NCBI GenBank assembly: GCA_964345695.1
Contig: CAYFSC010000058.1
Span: 1-16,280, forward strand
Length of the DNA: 16,280 nt
Reading direction: 5' to 3'
From: CAYFSC01 sp964345695
Lineage (GTDB): Bacteria; Bacteroidota; Rhodothermia; Rhodothermales; Salinibacteraceae
Positions 1-7,589 of this stretch are shown here, one piece after another. Positions within the stretch are counted from its first letter, which is position 1; each line of letters starts with the position of its first letter. The position numbers and the translations under genes were made by a program. Below the pieces are notes generated by a model that ran no database searches, was not told where the DNA came from, and was given only the letters and a program-made list of their open reading frames with translations.

Positions 1-93
1 GGCTCCTGCATGATTGAGCTTCTCGGAATCTGAACCCGCGCGAGTCTGTTCTCCTATGTGCACCGTGGCCCTCCCCCATCAATGCTTCGGGTT

Positions 94-642
94 ATGAACC
101 GCATTGCCCCTCTCATTCTGGCGCTCGTCGTTGGCCTCGGCTCGTGGGGAGGAGGACAAACCGCCTCAGCGCAGACTCCCGATGGATGCACGCAGGCCTA
201 CACTGGGGCCGAAGAGGCTTACTACGCGGCCAACTTCGAGCAGGCGGTCGACACGTTGCAAACCTGCCTGAGTCGCCCGGATGTGAGCGACTCGATGCGG
301 GTGCGCAGCTACCGGCTGCTCAGTTTCGTGCACCTGGGGCGCAATGATACGACGGCCGCCCGTCTTGCTGTCGAGAGCCTGCTCGATCTGCGTCCCACGT
401 ACCAGCCCGATCCGAGCCGTGATCGCCCTGACTTCGTTGCGCTCGTAGAGGAGGTGAAAGCCTCGCGTCAGCCCCCCTCGGCACAAGCGGAGGAGAAAGA
501 CGGACGACGGTGGGTTCGATGGGTTGCTGCAGGGGCCGGCGCGGCCGCGCTGGGCACGCTTGCCGCCGTGCTCTTCGGCGGTGGGGGAGGCGACGGACCG
601 GGTCCGGAGCCGCTGCCTCCGCCCGAGGTCCCCTCGCAGTAA
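94..642 (+). CDS. Secreted/membrane-anchored TPR-like hypothetical protein
   Basis: I do not recognise a named family. The 182-residue product starts with a signal peptide (basic MNR, hydrophobic residues 5-20, cleavage likely after ASA near residue 26). Residues 34-60 and 68-100 form two helical hairpins with TPR-like spacing, and Cys32 and Cys58 could form a disulfide. A hydrophobic segment (about 140-161) follows a charged linker and ends in a Gly run and a Pro-rich tail, so the protein is probably tethered in the envelope with the repeat part in the periplasm (inference). The ATG at 94 is chosen because it places the signal peptide at the N-terminus; an ATG at 82 and a GTG at 58 are in frame. 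It lies 57 bp upstream of the T9SS cargo gene and is probably co-transcribed with it. Confidence 0.7.
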   Translation: MNRIAPLILALVVGLGSWGGGQTASAQTPDGCTQAYTGAEEAYYAANFEQAVDTLQTCLSRPDVSDSMRVRSYRLLSFVHLGRNDTTAARLAVESLLDLRPTYQPDPSRDRPDFVALVEEVKASRQPPSAQAEEKDGRRWVRWVAAGAGAAALGTLAAVLFGGGGGDGPGPEPLPPPEVPSQ

Positions 643-646
643 CCAA

Positions 647-668
647 CGGCCTGCCACGGAGGCAGCCG
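647..668 (+). other. Small intergenic hairpin
   Basis: CGGCCTGCC and GGCAGCCG pair with one bulged base around a 5-nt loop, starting 5 bases after the stop codon of the upstream gene. There is no T-run after it, so it is not a classic intrinsic terminator. It could protect the 3' end of the first message or lower read-through into the next gene. It may be chance in GC-rich DNA. Confidence 0.3.
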
Positions 669-699
669 ACTGGTTCACCCGCAGCTTGGTATTTCGACA

Positions 700-2757
700 A
701 TGGACTTCCCTTCCCGTTTCCGATACAGTCTCTGCGTGCTTGCGTGTTGCCTGTTGGCGGTTGCTACCGGGCACGCGCAGGCGCCGGAAACCCTGACCGC
801 CCAACCCGGCGATGGCCTTGTATCGCTGAGCTGGACGCCGCCCAGTATCGATGCCGACGAAGTCGTTTCCTGCTATCGTGTCTACCGCGATCGGGAGTCC
901 ATTCCAGACGACACGCCGTCGGAGCTTCGGAACCTGGTCGTGGCGACTCTGGAGACGCCTGATCCTCCGTCATTCGACGACTTGGAGGTCACGAACGGTG
1001 TGTCCTACTTCTACCGCGTGACCGCCGGAATCGTCGAGCAAGACGAGGGAGACGTGAGCACTCCCTGCGCGTCTGGGAACGTGGAGGAGAGCGACTTCTC
1101 GAACCAAGTGTCAGCTACGCCCACCGGGCCGGTGACCCTCTCGATCCGGGACCCTTCGGTTCCAGTGACGGACCCGGTCGCAGCCGGAACCGCCGTTGCG
1201 GTCCGGGCAGAGGTCGAGAACGCGGCTCCCGGAAGTGTGGAGCTCCGCTACCGTCAGGGCGGTCGGGACCGCTTCGCTTCCGTTTCCATGCAGCAGAACG
1301 GAGAAGTCTTCGTGGCGTCCATCCCGGCCGATTCGGTCACCGTCCGCGGTGCCGAGTTCTTCGTGACGGCGCAAGACGGCCGCGGCGGAGTGGCCCGGGC
1401 GCCCGCTGAGCAGGAGGCCTCGGTACGGGTGCGAACGCAGCGCCTGTCGTTTTCCCAGGCGGGCGGTACCGCGCAGTCGGCCTACCGCATGGTGTCGTTT
1501 CCTGCGGCGCTCGACGACGCCCGGCTTGCCGCCCTGTTCGAAGACACCCTCGGACCGCTGGACAACACCCAGTGGCGCCTTTTTGGCATCGGCGATGGGC
1601 GCCTCGACGGGCCGGAGGACTACGAGGAGCGAACGGACATGGGCGAGTCGCTGGCACCGGGGCGTGCGCTGTGGCTGATCACGCGCTCAGACGTCACCCT
1701 TGATGGTGGCCCGGCCACCTCCCTCCGCACCGATCAGCCCTTTCGCATCTCCCTCGACGAAGGGTGGAATCTGGTCGCGAACCCGTTCGCGTTCGACGTA
1801 CCGCGCTCCAACCTGCGCGTGGAAGACACGTCCGGAAGCTTGCAGGACGTGTTTGGCTACGAGGGAACGTTCGTGCCGCGCACCGACGGCGACGTGCTGG
1901 CGCCGTTCCGCGGGTACCTCGTCCGCCTGACCGACGGCTCCAGCGGAACGCTCGTCATCGAGCCCCACCTCGACGTTGGGTTCAACGCCGCGGCCGTCCC
2001 GGCGCGCCCACCGATGGCCTGGCAACTGAACGTCGACGCGCGGGTGGCGCAGGCCCGGGATGCCCACAATACCCTCGGCGTGGCGCCCGACGCATCGAGC
2101 GGGGTCGACCCGCGTGACGGCCACGAGCCGCCTCCTATCGGGCGCTACGTATCGCTTGCCTTCATGCCGTCCGGTTCGTCCGATGTCCCTCTGTGGCGCG
2201 ATGTACGTCCCGACGCGCAAACGGTGCAGGTCTGGGATGCCCGGGTGCAAACCAACGTGGCCGGGGTCGTTCGGCTGTCCGTGACGGGGCTCACGGAGGT
2301 GCCCGACTCGTACGGTGTCTGGCTCGTCGACCCCGCACAAGACTCCCCCCAAAATCTGCGGCGGTCCGCTACGTATCACTTCTCTGCAGCGGGCGAGGCC
2401 GACCCGAAGCGTCTCCGCTTTGTCGTCGGTCCGCCCGGGGCTGTGAACGAGATCCTTGGCGACCGGCAAAACCGCCCGTCGCAGGTGGCCCTGCTGCCCA
2501 GCGCCCCGCACCCCGTGCGCACCCACGCCACCCTTCGGTACCGCTTGCCGGACGCGGGACCGGTGACCCTCGAGGTGTACGACCTCCTCGGTCGTCGGGT
2601 GGCAACCCTTATCGACCGCCAGCGCCGGGCGGCCGGCGTTCACACGATGTCGTGGGCGGCCGAGGTGGGCGGGCGTGCCCTGTCGAGCGGCACCTACGTG
2701 CTGCGCCTGCAGGCGGGGGGCGTCACCCAAACCCGGCGCCTGGTCGTGGTCCGGTGA
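700..2757 (+). CDS. Secreted fibronectin type III protein with T9SS sorting domain
   Basis: The 685-residue product has a signal peptide (1-27, ending GHAQ), a fibronectin type III-like domain (about 28-141), a middle region of beta-rich segments that includes the WNLVANPF motif at 356-363 often seen in T9SS cargo, and a C-terminal type A sorting domain (596-685). That last domain shows the usual pattern: VYDLLGRRVATL at 626-637, GTYVLRL from 664 and a final RRLVVVR strand. In this family the tail directs export through the outer membrane by the type IX system and is removed or anchored at the surface. No enzymatic motif is visible, so an adhesive or structural surface role is likely (inference). 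The ATG at 700 gives a complete signal peptide. No T9SS machinery gene is in the window. Confidence 0.88.
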   Translation: MDFPSRFRYSLCVLACCLLAVATGHAQAPETLTAQPGDGLVSLSWTPPSIDADEVVSCYRVYRDRESIPDDTPSELRNLVVATLETPDPPSFDDLEVTNGVSYFYRVTAGIVEQDEGDVSTPCASGNVEESDFSNQVSATPTGPVTLSIRDPSVPVTDPVAAGTAVAVRAEVENAAPGSVELRYRQGGRDRFASVSMQQNGEVFVASIPADSVTVRGAEFFVTAQDGRGGVARAPAEQEASVRVRTQRLSFSQAGGTAQSAYRMVSFPAALDDARLAALFEDTLGPLDNTQWRLFGIGDGRLDGPEDYEERTDMGESLAPGRALWLITRSDVTLDGGPATSLRTDQPFRISLDEGWNLVANPFAFDVPRSNLRVEDTSGSLQDVFGYEGTFVPRTDGDVLAPFRGYLVRLTDGSSGTLVIEPHLDVGFNAAAVPARPPMAWQLNVDARVAQARDAHNTLGVAPDASSGVDPRDGHEPPPIGRYVSLAFMPSGSSDVPLWRDVRPDAQTVQVWDARVQTNVAGVVRLSVTGLTEVPDSYGVWLVDPAQDSPQNLRRSATYHFSAAGEADPKRLRFVVGPPGAVNEILGDRQNRPSQVALLPSAPHPVRTHATLRYRLPDAGPVTLEVYDLLGRRVATLIDRQRRAAGVHTMSWAAEVGGRALSSGTYVLRLQAGGVTQTRRLVVVR

Positions 2758-2771
2758 GTCGCGCGCCGGAC
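2749..2771 (+). other. Hairpin across the stop codon of the T9SS cargo gene
   Basis: GTCCGG (2749-2754) and CCGGAC (2766-2771) are perfect complements around an 11-nt loop containing the TGA stop. No T-run follows. It may be an mRNA 3' structure, but a 6-bp stem is weak evidence. Confidence 0.25.
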
Positions 2772-2880
2772 GGAAGCCGCTTGCCGTAGGAATTGGGCGT
2801 GAGGAAAGAGGATTTCGCCGTGTCTCGCAGTCCGCTGGGACCGGTCTCATTCTAGAGAGTCGGCCGGCTGTGACCGTTCC

Positions 2881-2910
2881 CCCACGCACTCGTTTTCCCA
2901 CGCACTCGTT
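2881..2910. repeat. Tandem repeat, 14-bp exact copies with 16-bp period
   Basis: CCCACGCACTCGTT occurs at 2881-2894 and again at 2897-2910. It is non-coding and resembles in size and period the duplication before mlaF, although the sequence differs. Confidence 0.85.
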
Positions 2911-3017
2911 CTTCCATTCTGTACCGGCACGTAGGATCGATCCGCGCAGCAGCGCACACGGCGTTTGCCAACCAGCGTCTCAACATGCAGAGCGCCCTGG
3001 CCGAACCCATGCCGCGG

Positions 3018-3046
3018 TTGTCGGTCTGATTGGTGACCTGTATGCT
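3018..3046 (+). promoter_or_regulatory. Possible promoter of mgtE
   Basis: TTGTCG (3018-3023) and TATGCT (3041-3046) are separated by exactly 17 bp and resemble sigma-70-type -35 and -10 boxes. Transcription would start near 3053, giving a leader of about 44 nt before the ATG at 3097. The match is partial, and Bacteroidota housekeeping promoters often follow a different consensus (TTTG, then TAnnTTTG), so this is tentative. Confidence 0.3.
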
Positions 3047-3096
3047 CGGGGTCAGTGTGTCCTTGCCGAATGCCATTCACGGAACGCCGCCCGTCC

Positions 3097-4485
3097 ATGA
3101 CTTCCTCTTCTGTCGACGAGCCGTCGGACCGGCCCGCCGGTCTTCTTGACGTCGACGAGTCGCTCGTCGAGGACATCGCCGCCCTTCTCGAAGCAGGGCA
3201 GCGCGGGATGGTGCTCAACCTCGTCGCCGATCTGTATCCGGCCGACGTGGCGGTTCTGCTTACACACCTTCCGTTCGAGGAGGCGCAGCAACTCGTTCGG
3301 TGGCTGCCGCCCGAGCTGGCGAGCGAGACGGTGACAGAGCTCGACGATACGTTTCGCGCGTCCCTGCTTGAGGACCTGTCGGAGGCCCGTCTGACGGACC
3401 TGCTCGACGCGCTCGACACCGACGACGCTGCCGACGTCCTGGCCGACCTGCCCTCCGAAGTGGCCCGGCACGTCCTCCCGGACCTGGAGTCGCGCGAGGA
3501 CATTGCCGATCTGCTCGACTATGACGAGGAGAGCGCCGGCGGCATCATGGCGCGCGAGTTCGTGTCGATTCCACCGGACTGGACGCTGACCGAGGCCACC
3601 GAAGAGGTACGCCGCAACGCCGACACGGTCGATGAGGTGTACACGGCGTTCGTGATTGACGAGCAGGGGATTCTCAAAGGCGTGATCTCGCTCAAGGATC
3701 TTCTTCTGTCGCCTGCAGATGTGCGGGTCCGCGACATCATGGATGAGGAGTTTATCTCCGTAACGACCGACATCGACCAGGAGGAGGTGGGCCGCATCGT
3801 GCAGCGCTATGACCTCGTGTCGCTTCCGGTGATCGACGAGGGCGGGCACCTCATGGGCCGCATTACGATCGACGACGTGGTCGACGTCATCCGCGAGGAG
3901 GCGGAAGAGGACATGCAGATTATGAGCGGCGTCGCGGGGGGCGAGGAGCCGACCGATTCCGTCTTCCGCATCAGCCGCGGGCGGCTGCCGTGGCTCATTG
4001 TCGGACTCGTGGGATCCGGACTCTCGGGCAGTGTCATCGGGGTCTTCGAAGGAACGCTGGAGCAGGCCGTCGTGCTCGCGACATTCATTCCGATCGTGAC
4101 CGCCATGGGAGGCAATGCGGCTGTGCAAAGTGCCGGCATCGCCGTGCAGGGGCTCGGGTCTGGAGAGATTTGGGTGACCGACGCCTTCAAACAGCTCGGG
4201 AAGGAAGTCCTGGTGTCGCTCGTGAACGGAGTGGCCATTGCAGCGCTTTTGTGCCTCGCGGTGACGTCATTCAACATGGGCAATGTGGGTCGGCTTGTCA
4301 CCACCCTGGGGTTGACCATGCTGTGCGTCAGCCTGGTCGCCACGACGAACGGCGCGCTCATCCCGTTTGCGCTCACCTGGCTCGGGGTCGATCCGGCCCG
4401 AGCGATGGGACCGTTCGTCACAACACTCAATGATATCCTCGGGCTCGGCATCTATTTTGCGATTGCCACGACGATCTATCTATGA
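3097..4485 (+). CDS. mgtE: Magnesium channel/transporter MgtE
   Basis: MgtE is a dimeric Mg2+-selective inner-membrane channel whose cytosolic domains sense intracellular Mg2+. The 462-residue product has the family layout: an acidic helical MgtE N domain (about 20-140), a pair of CBS domains (about 150-268), a plug-like linker helix, and five membrane segments from about 297 to 462. The pore signature FIPIVTAMGGNAAVQ is at 330-344, and TTLNDILG (442-449) carries the Asp (446) that lines the ion site in the last helix. Length is normal for the family. The ATG at 3097 is preferred; ATG 3070 and GTG 3055 would add an unconserved Cys/Arg-rich stretch. The many Asp and Glu residues fit both Mg2+ sensing and a salt-adapted proteome. 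The acetyltransferase gene follows 58 bp later. Confidence 0.95.
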   Translation: MTSSSVDEPSDRPAGLLDVDESLVEDIAALLEAGQRGMVLNLVADLYPADVAVLLTHLPFEEAQQLVRWLPPELASETVTELDDTFRASLLEDLSEARLTDLLDALDTDDAADVLADLPSEVARHVLPDLESREDIADLLDYDEESAGGIMAREFVSIPPDWTLTEATEEVRRNADTVDEVYTAFVIDEQGILKGVISLKDLLLSPADVRVRDIMDEEFISVTTDIDQEEVGRIVQRYDLVSLPVIDEGGHLMGRITIDDVVDVIREEAEEDMQIMSGVAGGEEPTDSVFRISRGRLPWLIVGLVGSGLSGSVIGVFEGTLEQAVVLATFIPIVTAMGGNAAVQSAGIAVQGLGSGEIWVTDAFKQLGKEVLVSLVNGVAIAALLCLAVTSFNMGNVGRLVTTLGLTMLCVSLVATTNGALIPFALTWLGVDPARAMGPFVTTLNDILGLGIYFAIATTIYL

Positions 4486-4543
4486 CGGCGGCCGGCGAGG
4501 AAAGGGGCAGCGAGATGACGAGTAGGTCCACTCCACGGAGCCA

Positions 4544-5029
4544 ATGCCGATGCTTCGCGATGCCGTTCCGGACGATGCAGATGCCATGGCGGCGATTTAT
4601 AACGAATCGGTGGCGGCACGGGACAGCACGATGCAGTTGGAGCCGGTCTCGCCCGGGCGGGTCCGCACCCGCATCGAGACGCTCGGCACGCGGGAAGCGC
4701 TGCTGGTCGTGGAAGACACAGCCCTCGTGGGGTGGGGAACGGTAAAGCGCTACAGCGACCGCAGCGGCTACCGGCGTACCGCCGAAACCGCGGTCTACGT
4801 CCGCCGCGACCGGACGGAGGAAGGCATCGGCTCCCAGATCCAGGCGGCTCTTATTGAGCGGAGCCGGGCCTTCGGCGATCATCACCTCGTGGCCAAGGTG
4901 TGGGCCGACAACGCCGCCAGCATCGCCCTGCATCGGCGATTCGGCTACAAGGACGTGGGGGTGCAGCGTGAGATCGGTCGCGTCGACGGCGAGTGGAAAG
5001 ACGTGCTCATTCTCCAGAAACTCCTGTAG
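4544..5029 (+). CDS. GNAT family N-acetyltransferase (phosphinothricin acetyltransferase-like)
   Basis: The 161-residue product spans one whole GNAT domain. The N-terminus (LRDAVPDDADAMAAIYNESV) and C-terminus (VWADNAASIALHRRFGYKDVG at 119-139, then GEWKDVLILQK) match the PAT/YncA subgroup, which acetylates small amines or amino-acid analogues such as phosphinothricin or methionine sulfoximine using acetyl-CoA in the cytosol. The acetyl-CoA loop reads TEEGIGS (91-97), with Thr91 where Arg or Gln is usual in the Q/RxxGxG motif. The substrate cannot be read from the sequence. ATG 4544 is taken as the start; ATG 4550 is equally possible. It follows mgtE by 58 bp and may be read through from it. 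Its end faces rlmD across the repeat-containing gap. Confidence 0.88.
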   Translation: MPMLRDAVPDDADAMAAIYNESVAARDSTMQLEPVSPGRVRTRIETLGTREALLVVEDTALVGWGTVKRYSDRSGYRRTAETAVYVRRDRTEEGIGSQIQAALIERSRAFGDHHLVAKVWADNAASIALHRRFGYKDVGVQREIGRVDGEWKDVLILQKLL

Positions 5030-5047
5030 GTGTGTGCGTGACTAACT

Positions 5048-5087
5048 TAAACACCCAAACACACAAGCACCCAAACACCCAAACACC
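5048..5087. repeat. Left part of 8-bp tandem repeat, ending at the assembly gap
   Basis: Five units of an octamer with consensus CAAACACC (TAAACACC, CAAACACA, CAAGCACC, then two CAAACACC) run up to the first N at a unit boundary. The same 55 bases (5033-5087) reappear directly after the Ns, so this is probably the same locus as the copy at 5203-5266 rather than a second array. Confidence 0.85.
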
Positions 5088-5187
5088 NNNNNNNNNNNNN
5101 NNNNNNNNNNNNNNNNNNNNNNNNNNNNNNNNNNNNNNNNNNNNNNNNNNNNNNNNNNNNNNNNNNNNNNNNNNNNNNNNNNNNNNN
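5088..5187. other. Assembly gap (100 N)
   Basis: There are exactly 100 Ns. The 55 bases before the gap (5033-5087) are identical to the 55 bases after it (5188-5242). The gap is therefore most likely an unmerged overlap of two contigs at a tandem repeat, and the true intergenic distance is probably shorter than drawn. Confidence 0.95.
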
Positions 5188-5202
5188 TGTGCGTGACTAA
5201 CT

Positions 5203-5266
5203 TAAACACCCAAACACACAAGCACCCAAACACCCAAACACCCAAACACGCGAACACCTAAACACC
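5203..5266. repeat. 8 x 8-bp tandem repeat running into the rlmD stop codon
   Basis: Eight consecutive octamers follow the pattern YRARCACV (consensus CAAACACC): the variants begin with TAAACACC, include CAAGCACC and CGAACACC, and end with TAAACACC at 5259-5266. On the rlmD strand the repeat is G/T-rich (GGTGTTTG). The rlmD stop TAG (5258-5260 on the minus strand) and its last two codons fall in or at the edge of the final unit. Confidence 0.9.
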
Positions 5267-6670
5267 TTCTCGTCGCGTCAGCCGGGCGACGGTCTCGATG
5301 TGGGGCGTGTGCGGAAACATGTCGACCGGCTGTACGGCGTCGAGGCGGTAGTGCTCGTGCAGGCGATTGAGGTCACGGGCCTGCGTCTGCGGGTTGCAGC
5401 TGACGTACACGAACCGCTCGGGCTGCAGGTCAGCGATCTGGGCGGTCACGTCTTGGTGCATGCCAGCCCGCGGCGGATCGACGAGGAGGACGTCGGGGCG
5501 GCCGTGTGTCTCGGCGAAGTCGGGCGTCAACACCTCCTTCAGATCGCCGGCCACGAAAGTGCAGTTGTCCACCCCATTGGCCTGCGCATTGGTCCGGGCG
5601 TTGTCGACGGCAGGCTCGACCATTTCGACCCCGACGACCTCGTCCACGTCCCCCGACAGAAAGAGCGAGATGGTGCCGGCGCCACAGTAAAGATCGTAGA
5701 GGCGATCCGTCGGCTGGAGATCGGCAAAATCGCGCGCCACTTCGTAGAGCCGTTCGGCCTGTTTCGTGTTCGTCTGGAAGAAGGCACTCGGGCTGAGCTC
5801 GAACCGGTAGTCGCCAATATGGTCGACGATGGTGCCCGGCCCGAAGAGGACGCGCTCTTCGCCCTCTGGATTCTGCGACTTGCCCGTGTGGGAGCTGTGG
5901 ACGAGTGTCGTCACTTCCGGAAAGTCCTCCTGCAGAAACGACGCGAAGGCCTCCATCCGCTCGCGATCGTACCCATACGTGACGAGGTTCACCATGACAT
6001 CGTCGGTGTGCGTGCTCTCGCGGATCACGAGGTGGCGCAGGAAGCCCTCGTGGTTGCGGATGTCCCACGGCTTCCAGCCGCGCCCCTTGACGAACTCGCG
6101 GATGCCGTTGACCAGGCGCGCAGAAAACCGAGATTGCAGATGGCACTCCTTCAGGTCGAGCACCTTGTAGAAGTTGCCGGGCACGTGCAGGCCGAGGGCA
6201 AAGTCGGTGTCGAAGTCCTTTCCCGTGTCGATCTCACCGCGCGTGAGCCAGCGGTCGGCGCTGAAGTCGAAGTCCATCTTGTTGCGGTAGTAGAAGGACT
6301 CCTCCGCACCGAGGGTCGACCGCACGTCGGTGTTCTCGAAGTCGGTGTGGTGGCGGTAGGCTTCCTGCACGCTCTGCCGCTTTGCGTCCAGCTGCGCCTC
6401 ATACTCCACGTGCTGCCATTTGCAGCCGCCGCATTCGTCGGCGTAGCGGCACCGCGGCTCCGTGCGCAAGTCGCTAGGCTCCAGGAGCGTGTCGAGCTTG
6501 GCCTCGGCGTAGTTGCTCTTCGTGCGGTGCACGTACGCCTTCACGCGGTCGCCAGGCACGGCGCCCTCGACGAACACGACGTACCCGTTGACGCGGGCCA
6601 GAGACTTGCCTTTATCGGCAAACTTTTCGATGTCGAGTTCAATCAGATCGCCGCGGCGGACAGTGGACAT
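5258..6670 (-). CDS. rlmD: 23S rRNA (uracil-C5)-methyltransferase RlmD (RumA/TrmA family)
   Basis: Enzymes of this family use S-adenosylmethionine to make 5-methyluridine in RNA; RlmD acts on U1939 of 23S rRNA (E. coli numbering). The 470-residue product has an N-terminal TRAM RNA-binding domain (about 1-60), an iron-sulfur cluster set with Cys74, Cys80, Cys83 (CRYADECGGC) and Cys176, the SAM-binding motif DLYCGAGTISL at 326-336, the VDPPRAG motif (397-403), the catalytic Cys425 in SCNP and the general base Glu459 in HIET. All key residues are present. The start at 6670 (MSTVRRGD) is chosen because the TRAM domain begins there; the frame stays open upstream to 6769 without conserved sequence. 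RlmC or a tRNA m5U54 enzyme cannot be fully excluded by eye. The gene stands alone, with 256 bp to the gene upstream. Confidence 0.93.
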   Translation of the reverse strand: MSTVRRGDLIELDIEKFADKGKSLARVNGYVVFVEGAVPGDRVKAYVHRTKSNYAEAKLDTLLEPSDLRTEPRCRYADECGGCKWQHVEYEAQLDAKRQSVQEAYRHHTDFENTDVRSTLGAEESFYYRNKMDFDFSADRWLTRGEIDTGKDFDTDFALGLHVPGNFYKVLDLKECHLQSRFSARLVNGIREFVKGRGWKPWDIRNHEGFLRHLVIRESTHTDDVMVNLVTYGYDRERMEAFASFLQEDFPEVTTLVHSSHTGKSQNPEGEERVLFGPGTIVDHIGDYRFELSPSAFFQTNTKQAERLYEVARDFADLQPTDRLYDLYCGAGTISLFLSGDVDEVVGVEMVEPAVDNARTNAQANGVDNCTFVAGDLKEVLTPDFAETHGRPDVLLVDPPRAGMHQDVTAQIADLQPERFVYVSCNPQTQARDLNRLHEHYRLDAVQPVDMFPHTPHIETVARLTRREGV

Positions 6671-6926
6671 AGGGCAGCAGTGGGGTGGGTGGGGCGTTGC
6701 GGAGAGGAGGCACGACACGCAAGGCGCAGCAAGGGACGAGAAGCGCCGGAATGGGGAGGGGAGAGCCACCTAACACGTCCGGGGCAGGCGACCCCGTGTG
6801 GTGAGAAACGGAGAGGGGACGGTGCAGCAACCTCGGTGTCTCGCTCCCGGGCTTCCGGGCCAGGTCGTCCCGCTGATCATCGGAACGCCGTCCTCGACGG
6901 TGAGGCCGCAGTGCAGACCCCAGGCG
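6671..6926. other. Intergenic region upstream of rlmD
   Basis: The gap contains no protein-like ORF. CCGTC-ctc-GACGG (6888-6900) and CCCGG-gctt-CCGGG (6847-6859) are small hairpins just downstream of the thioesterase gene end on the minus strand. Neither is followed by a T-run. The rlmD promoter must lie here or further upstream, but I cannot place it. Confidence 0.4.
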
Positions 6927-7442
6927 CTATCGCAACGAGGACCGCCCGTTCAGGTCGTGTTCGTCCTCGGCGAGGGCTACATACCGCCCAATGAACGTAA
7001 CAGCCCGCTCGCCGGCCGCGTCGATCTTGCATCGCAGGTCGAGGCGCGCGCGGCCCCAGCGGTCGAGCATGTCCTGGAACCGCTCCAGCGCGTCCTCGTC
7101 GGGCGGTTCACAGATCACCGAGATGTTCTCGCACACCGGCTTGAGGTACTCAATGTCGCTCTCCTGGATGATGACCTCCACCCGGCGGCGCATGTCCTCC
7201 ATTTTCTCCGACACGAGCTGATGCATCATCGCCCAGCCCGTCACCGTGGCGAGCATGCTCAGGCTTCCGCCGAAGGCCGTGCCCATGTGGTTGGCGTTCG
7301 GCTTGAGGGGGGCAGAAGCGCGGAGCCGTCCCTCGTCGTCGGCGGCCAGCGAGAACTGTAGGTGTTCTGTAATCGGCATCTCCTTAACGATGAGCTTCTC
7401 CAGCTGCTCCATCGCCTGTTCCGTCAGAGACAACTCGGGCAT
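6927..7442 (-). CDS. Hotdog-fold thioesterase (YiiD C-terminal / PaaI-like)
   Basis: The 171-residue product has the features of the YiiD_C/PaaI-type thioesterase group: an N-terminal helix pair (1-25), the substrate-side motif NHMGTAFGGSLSMLATVTGW (51-70) that opens the long hotdog helix, and following strands such as RRVEVIIQESDIEYLKP (86-102). Family members hydrolyse acyl-CoA or similar thioesters as dimers or tetramers in the cytosol; the acyl chain accepted here is unknown. It covers the thioesterase domain alone, without the N-terminal acetyltransferase domain found in E. coli YiiD. The ATG at 7442 is the only start that keeps the domain whole and is not preceded by a Shine-Dalgarno sequence. 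An AT-richer patch at 7490-7525 probably holds its promoter. Confidence 0.85.
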   Translation of the reverse strand: MPELSLTEQAMEQLEKLIVKEMPITEHLQFSLAADDEGRLRASAPLKPNANHMGTAFGGSLSMLATVTGWAMMHQLVSEKMEDMRRRVEVIIQESDIEYLKPVCENISVICEPPDEDALERFQDMLDRWGRARLDLRCKIDAAGERAVTFIGRYVALAEDEHDLNGRSSLR

Positions 7443-7589
7443 GAGTGGGGGACCGCGTGGTTGCGAAACGAGAAGCCTAAACCGTCAAGGCAGACTTACA
7501 TAACTAATGGAATGCGATAACGTTCTCTCCGGCCGTGAAAGTTCCGGCGGTCCGACTCTGAACACCGACCGAACCTCTACAATTTCTTT

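Larger units (their letters stand above)
2758..3096. other. Intergenic region upstream of mgtE
   Basis: This 339-bp gap has no ORF with protein-like character. It holds a 14-bp direct repeat at 2881-2910 and a promoter-like element at 3018-3046, both listed separately. It carries no recognisable Mg2+ riboswitch (M-box) sequence that I can identify by eye. Confidence 0.6.

Noticed and set aside
1..33. End of an upstream gene
   Set aside because: One frame stays open from base 1 to a TGA at 31-33, but ten codons are too few to support a call.
1687..2901. 404-codon minus-strand open frame over the T9SS cargo gene
   Set aside because: It is antisense to a gene with a signal peptide and a sorting domain, and its translation is Arg/Gly/Val-rich without a recognisable domain.
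5048..5266. CRISPR array or telomere-like repeat
   Set aside because: The units are 8 bp, directly joined and without spacers, and lie between two housekeeping genes, so neither reading fits.
6681..6705. G-quadruplex in a G-rich stretch upstream of rlmD
   Set aside because: Only three clear runs of three or more Gs are present in close spacing, and the fourth run needed is lacking.
5300..6994. 564-codon plus-strand open frame over rlmD
   Set aside because: It mirrors rlmD, which has all its catalytic motifs on the minus strand; the plus frame shows only Val/Leu/His-rich low-information sequence.
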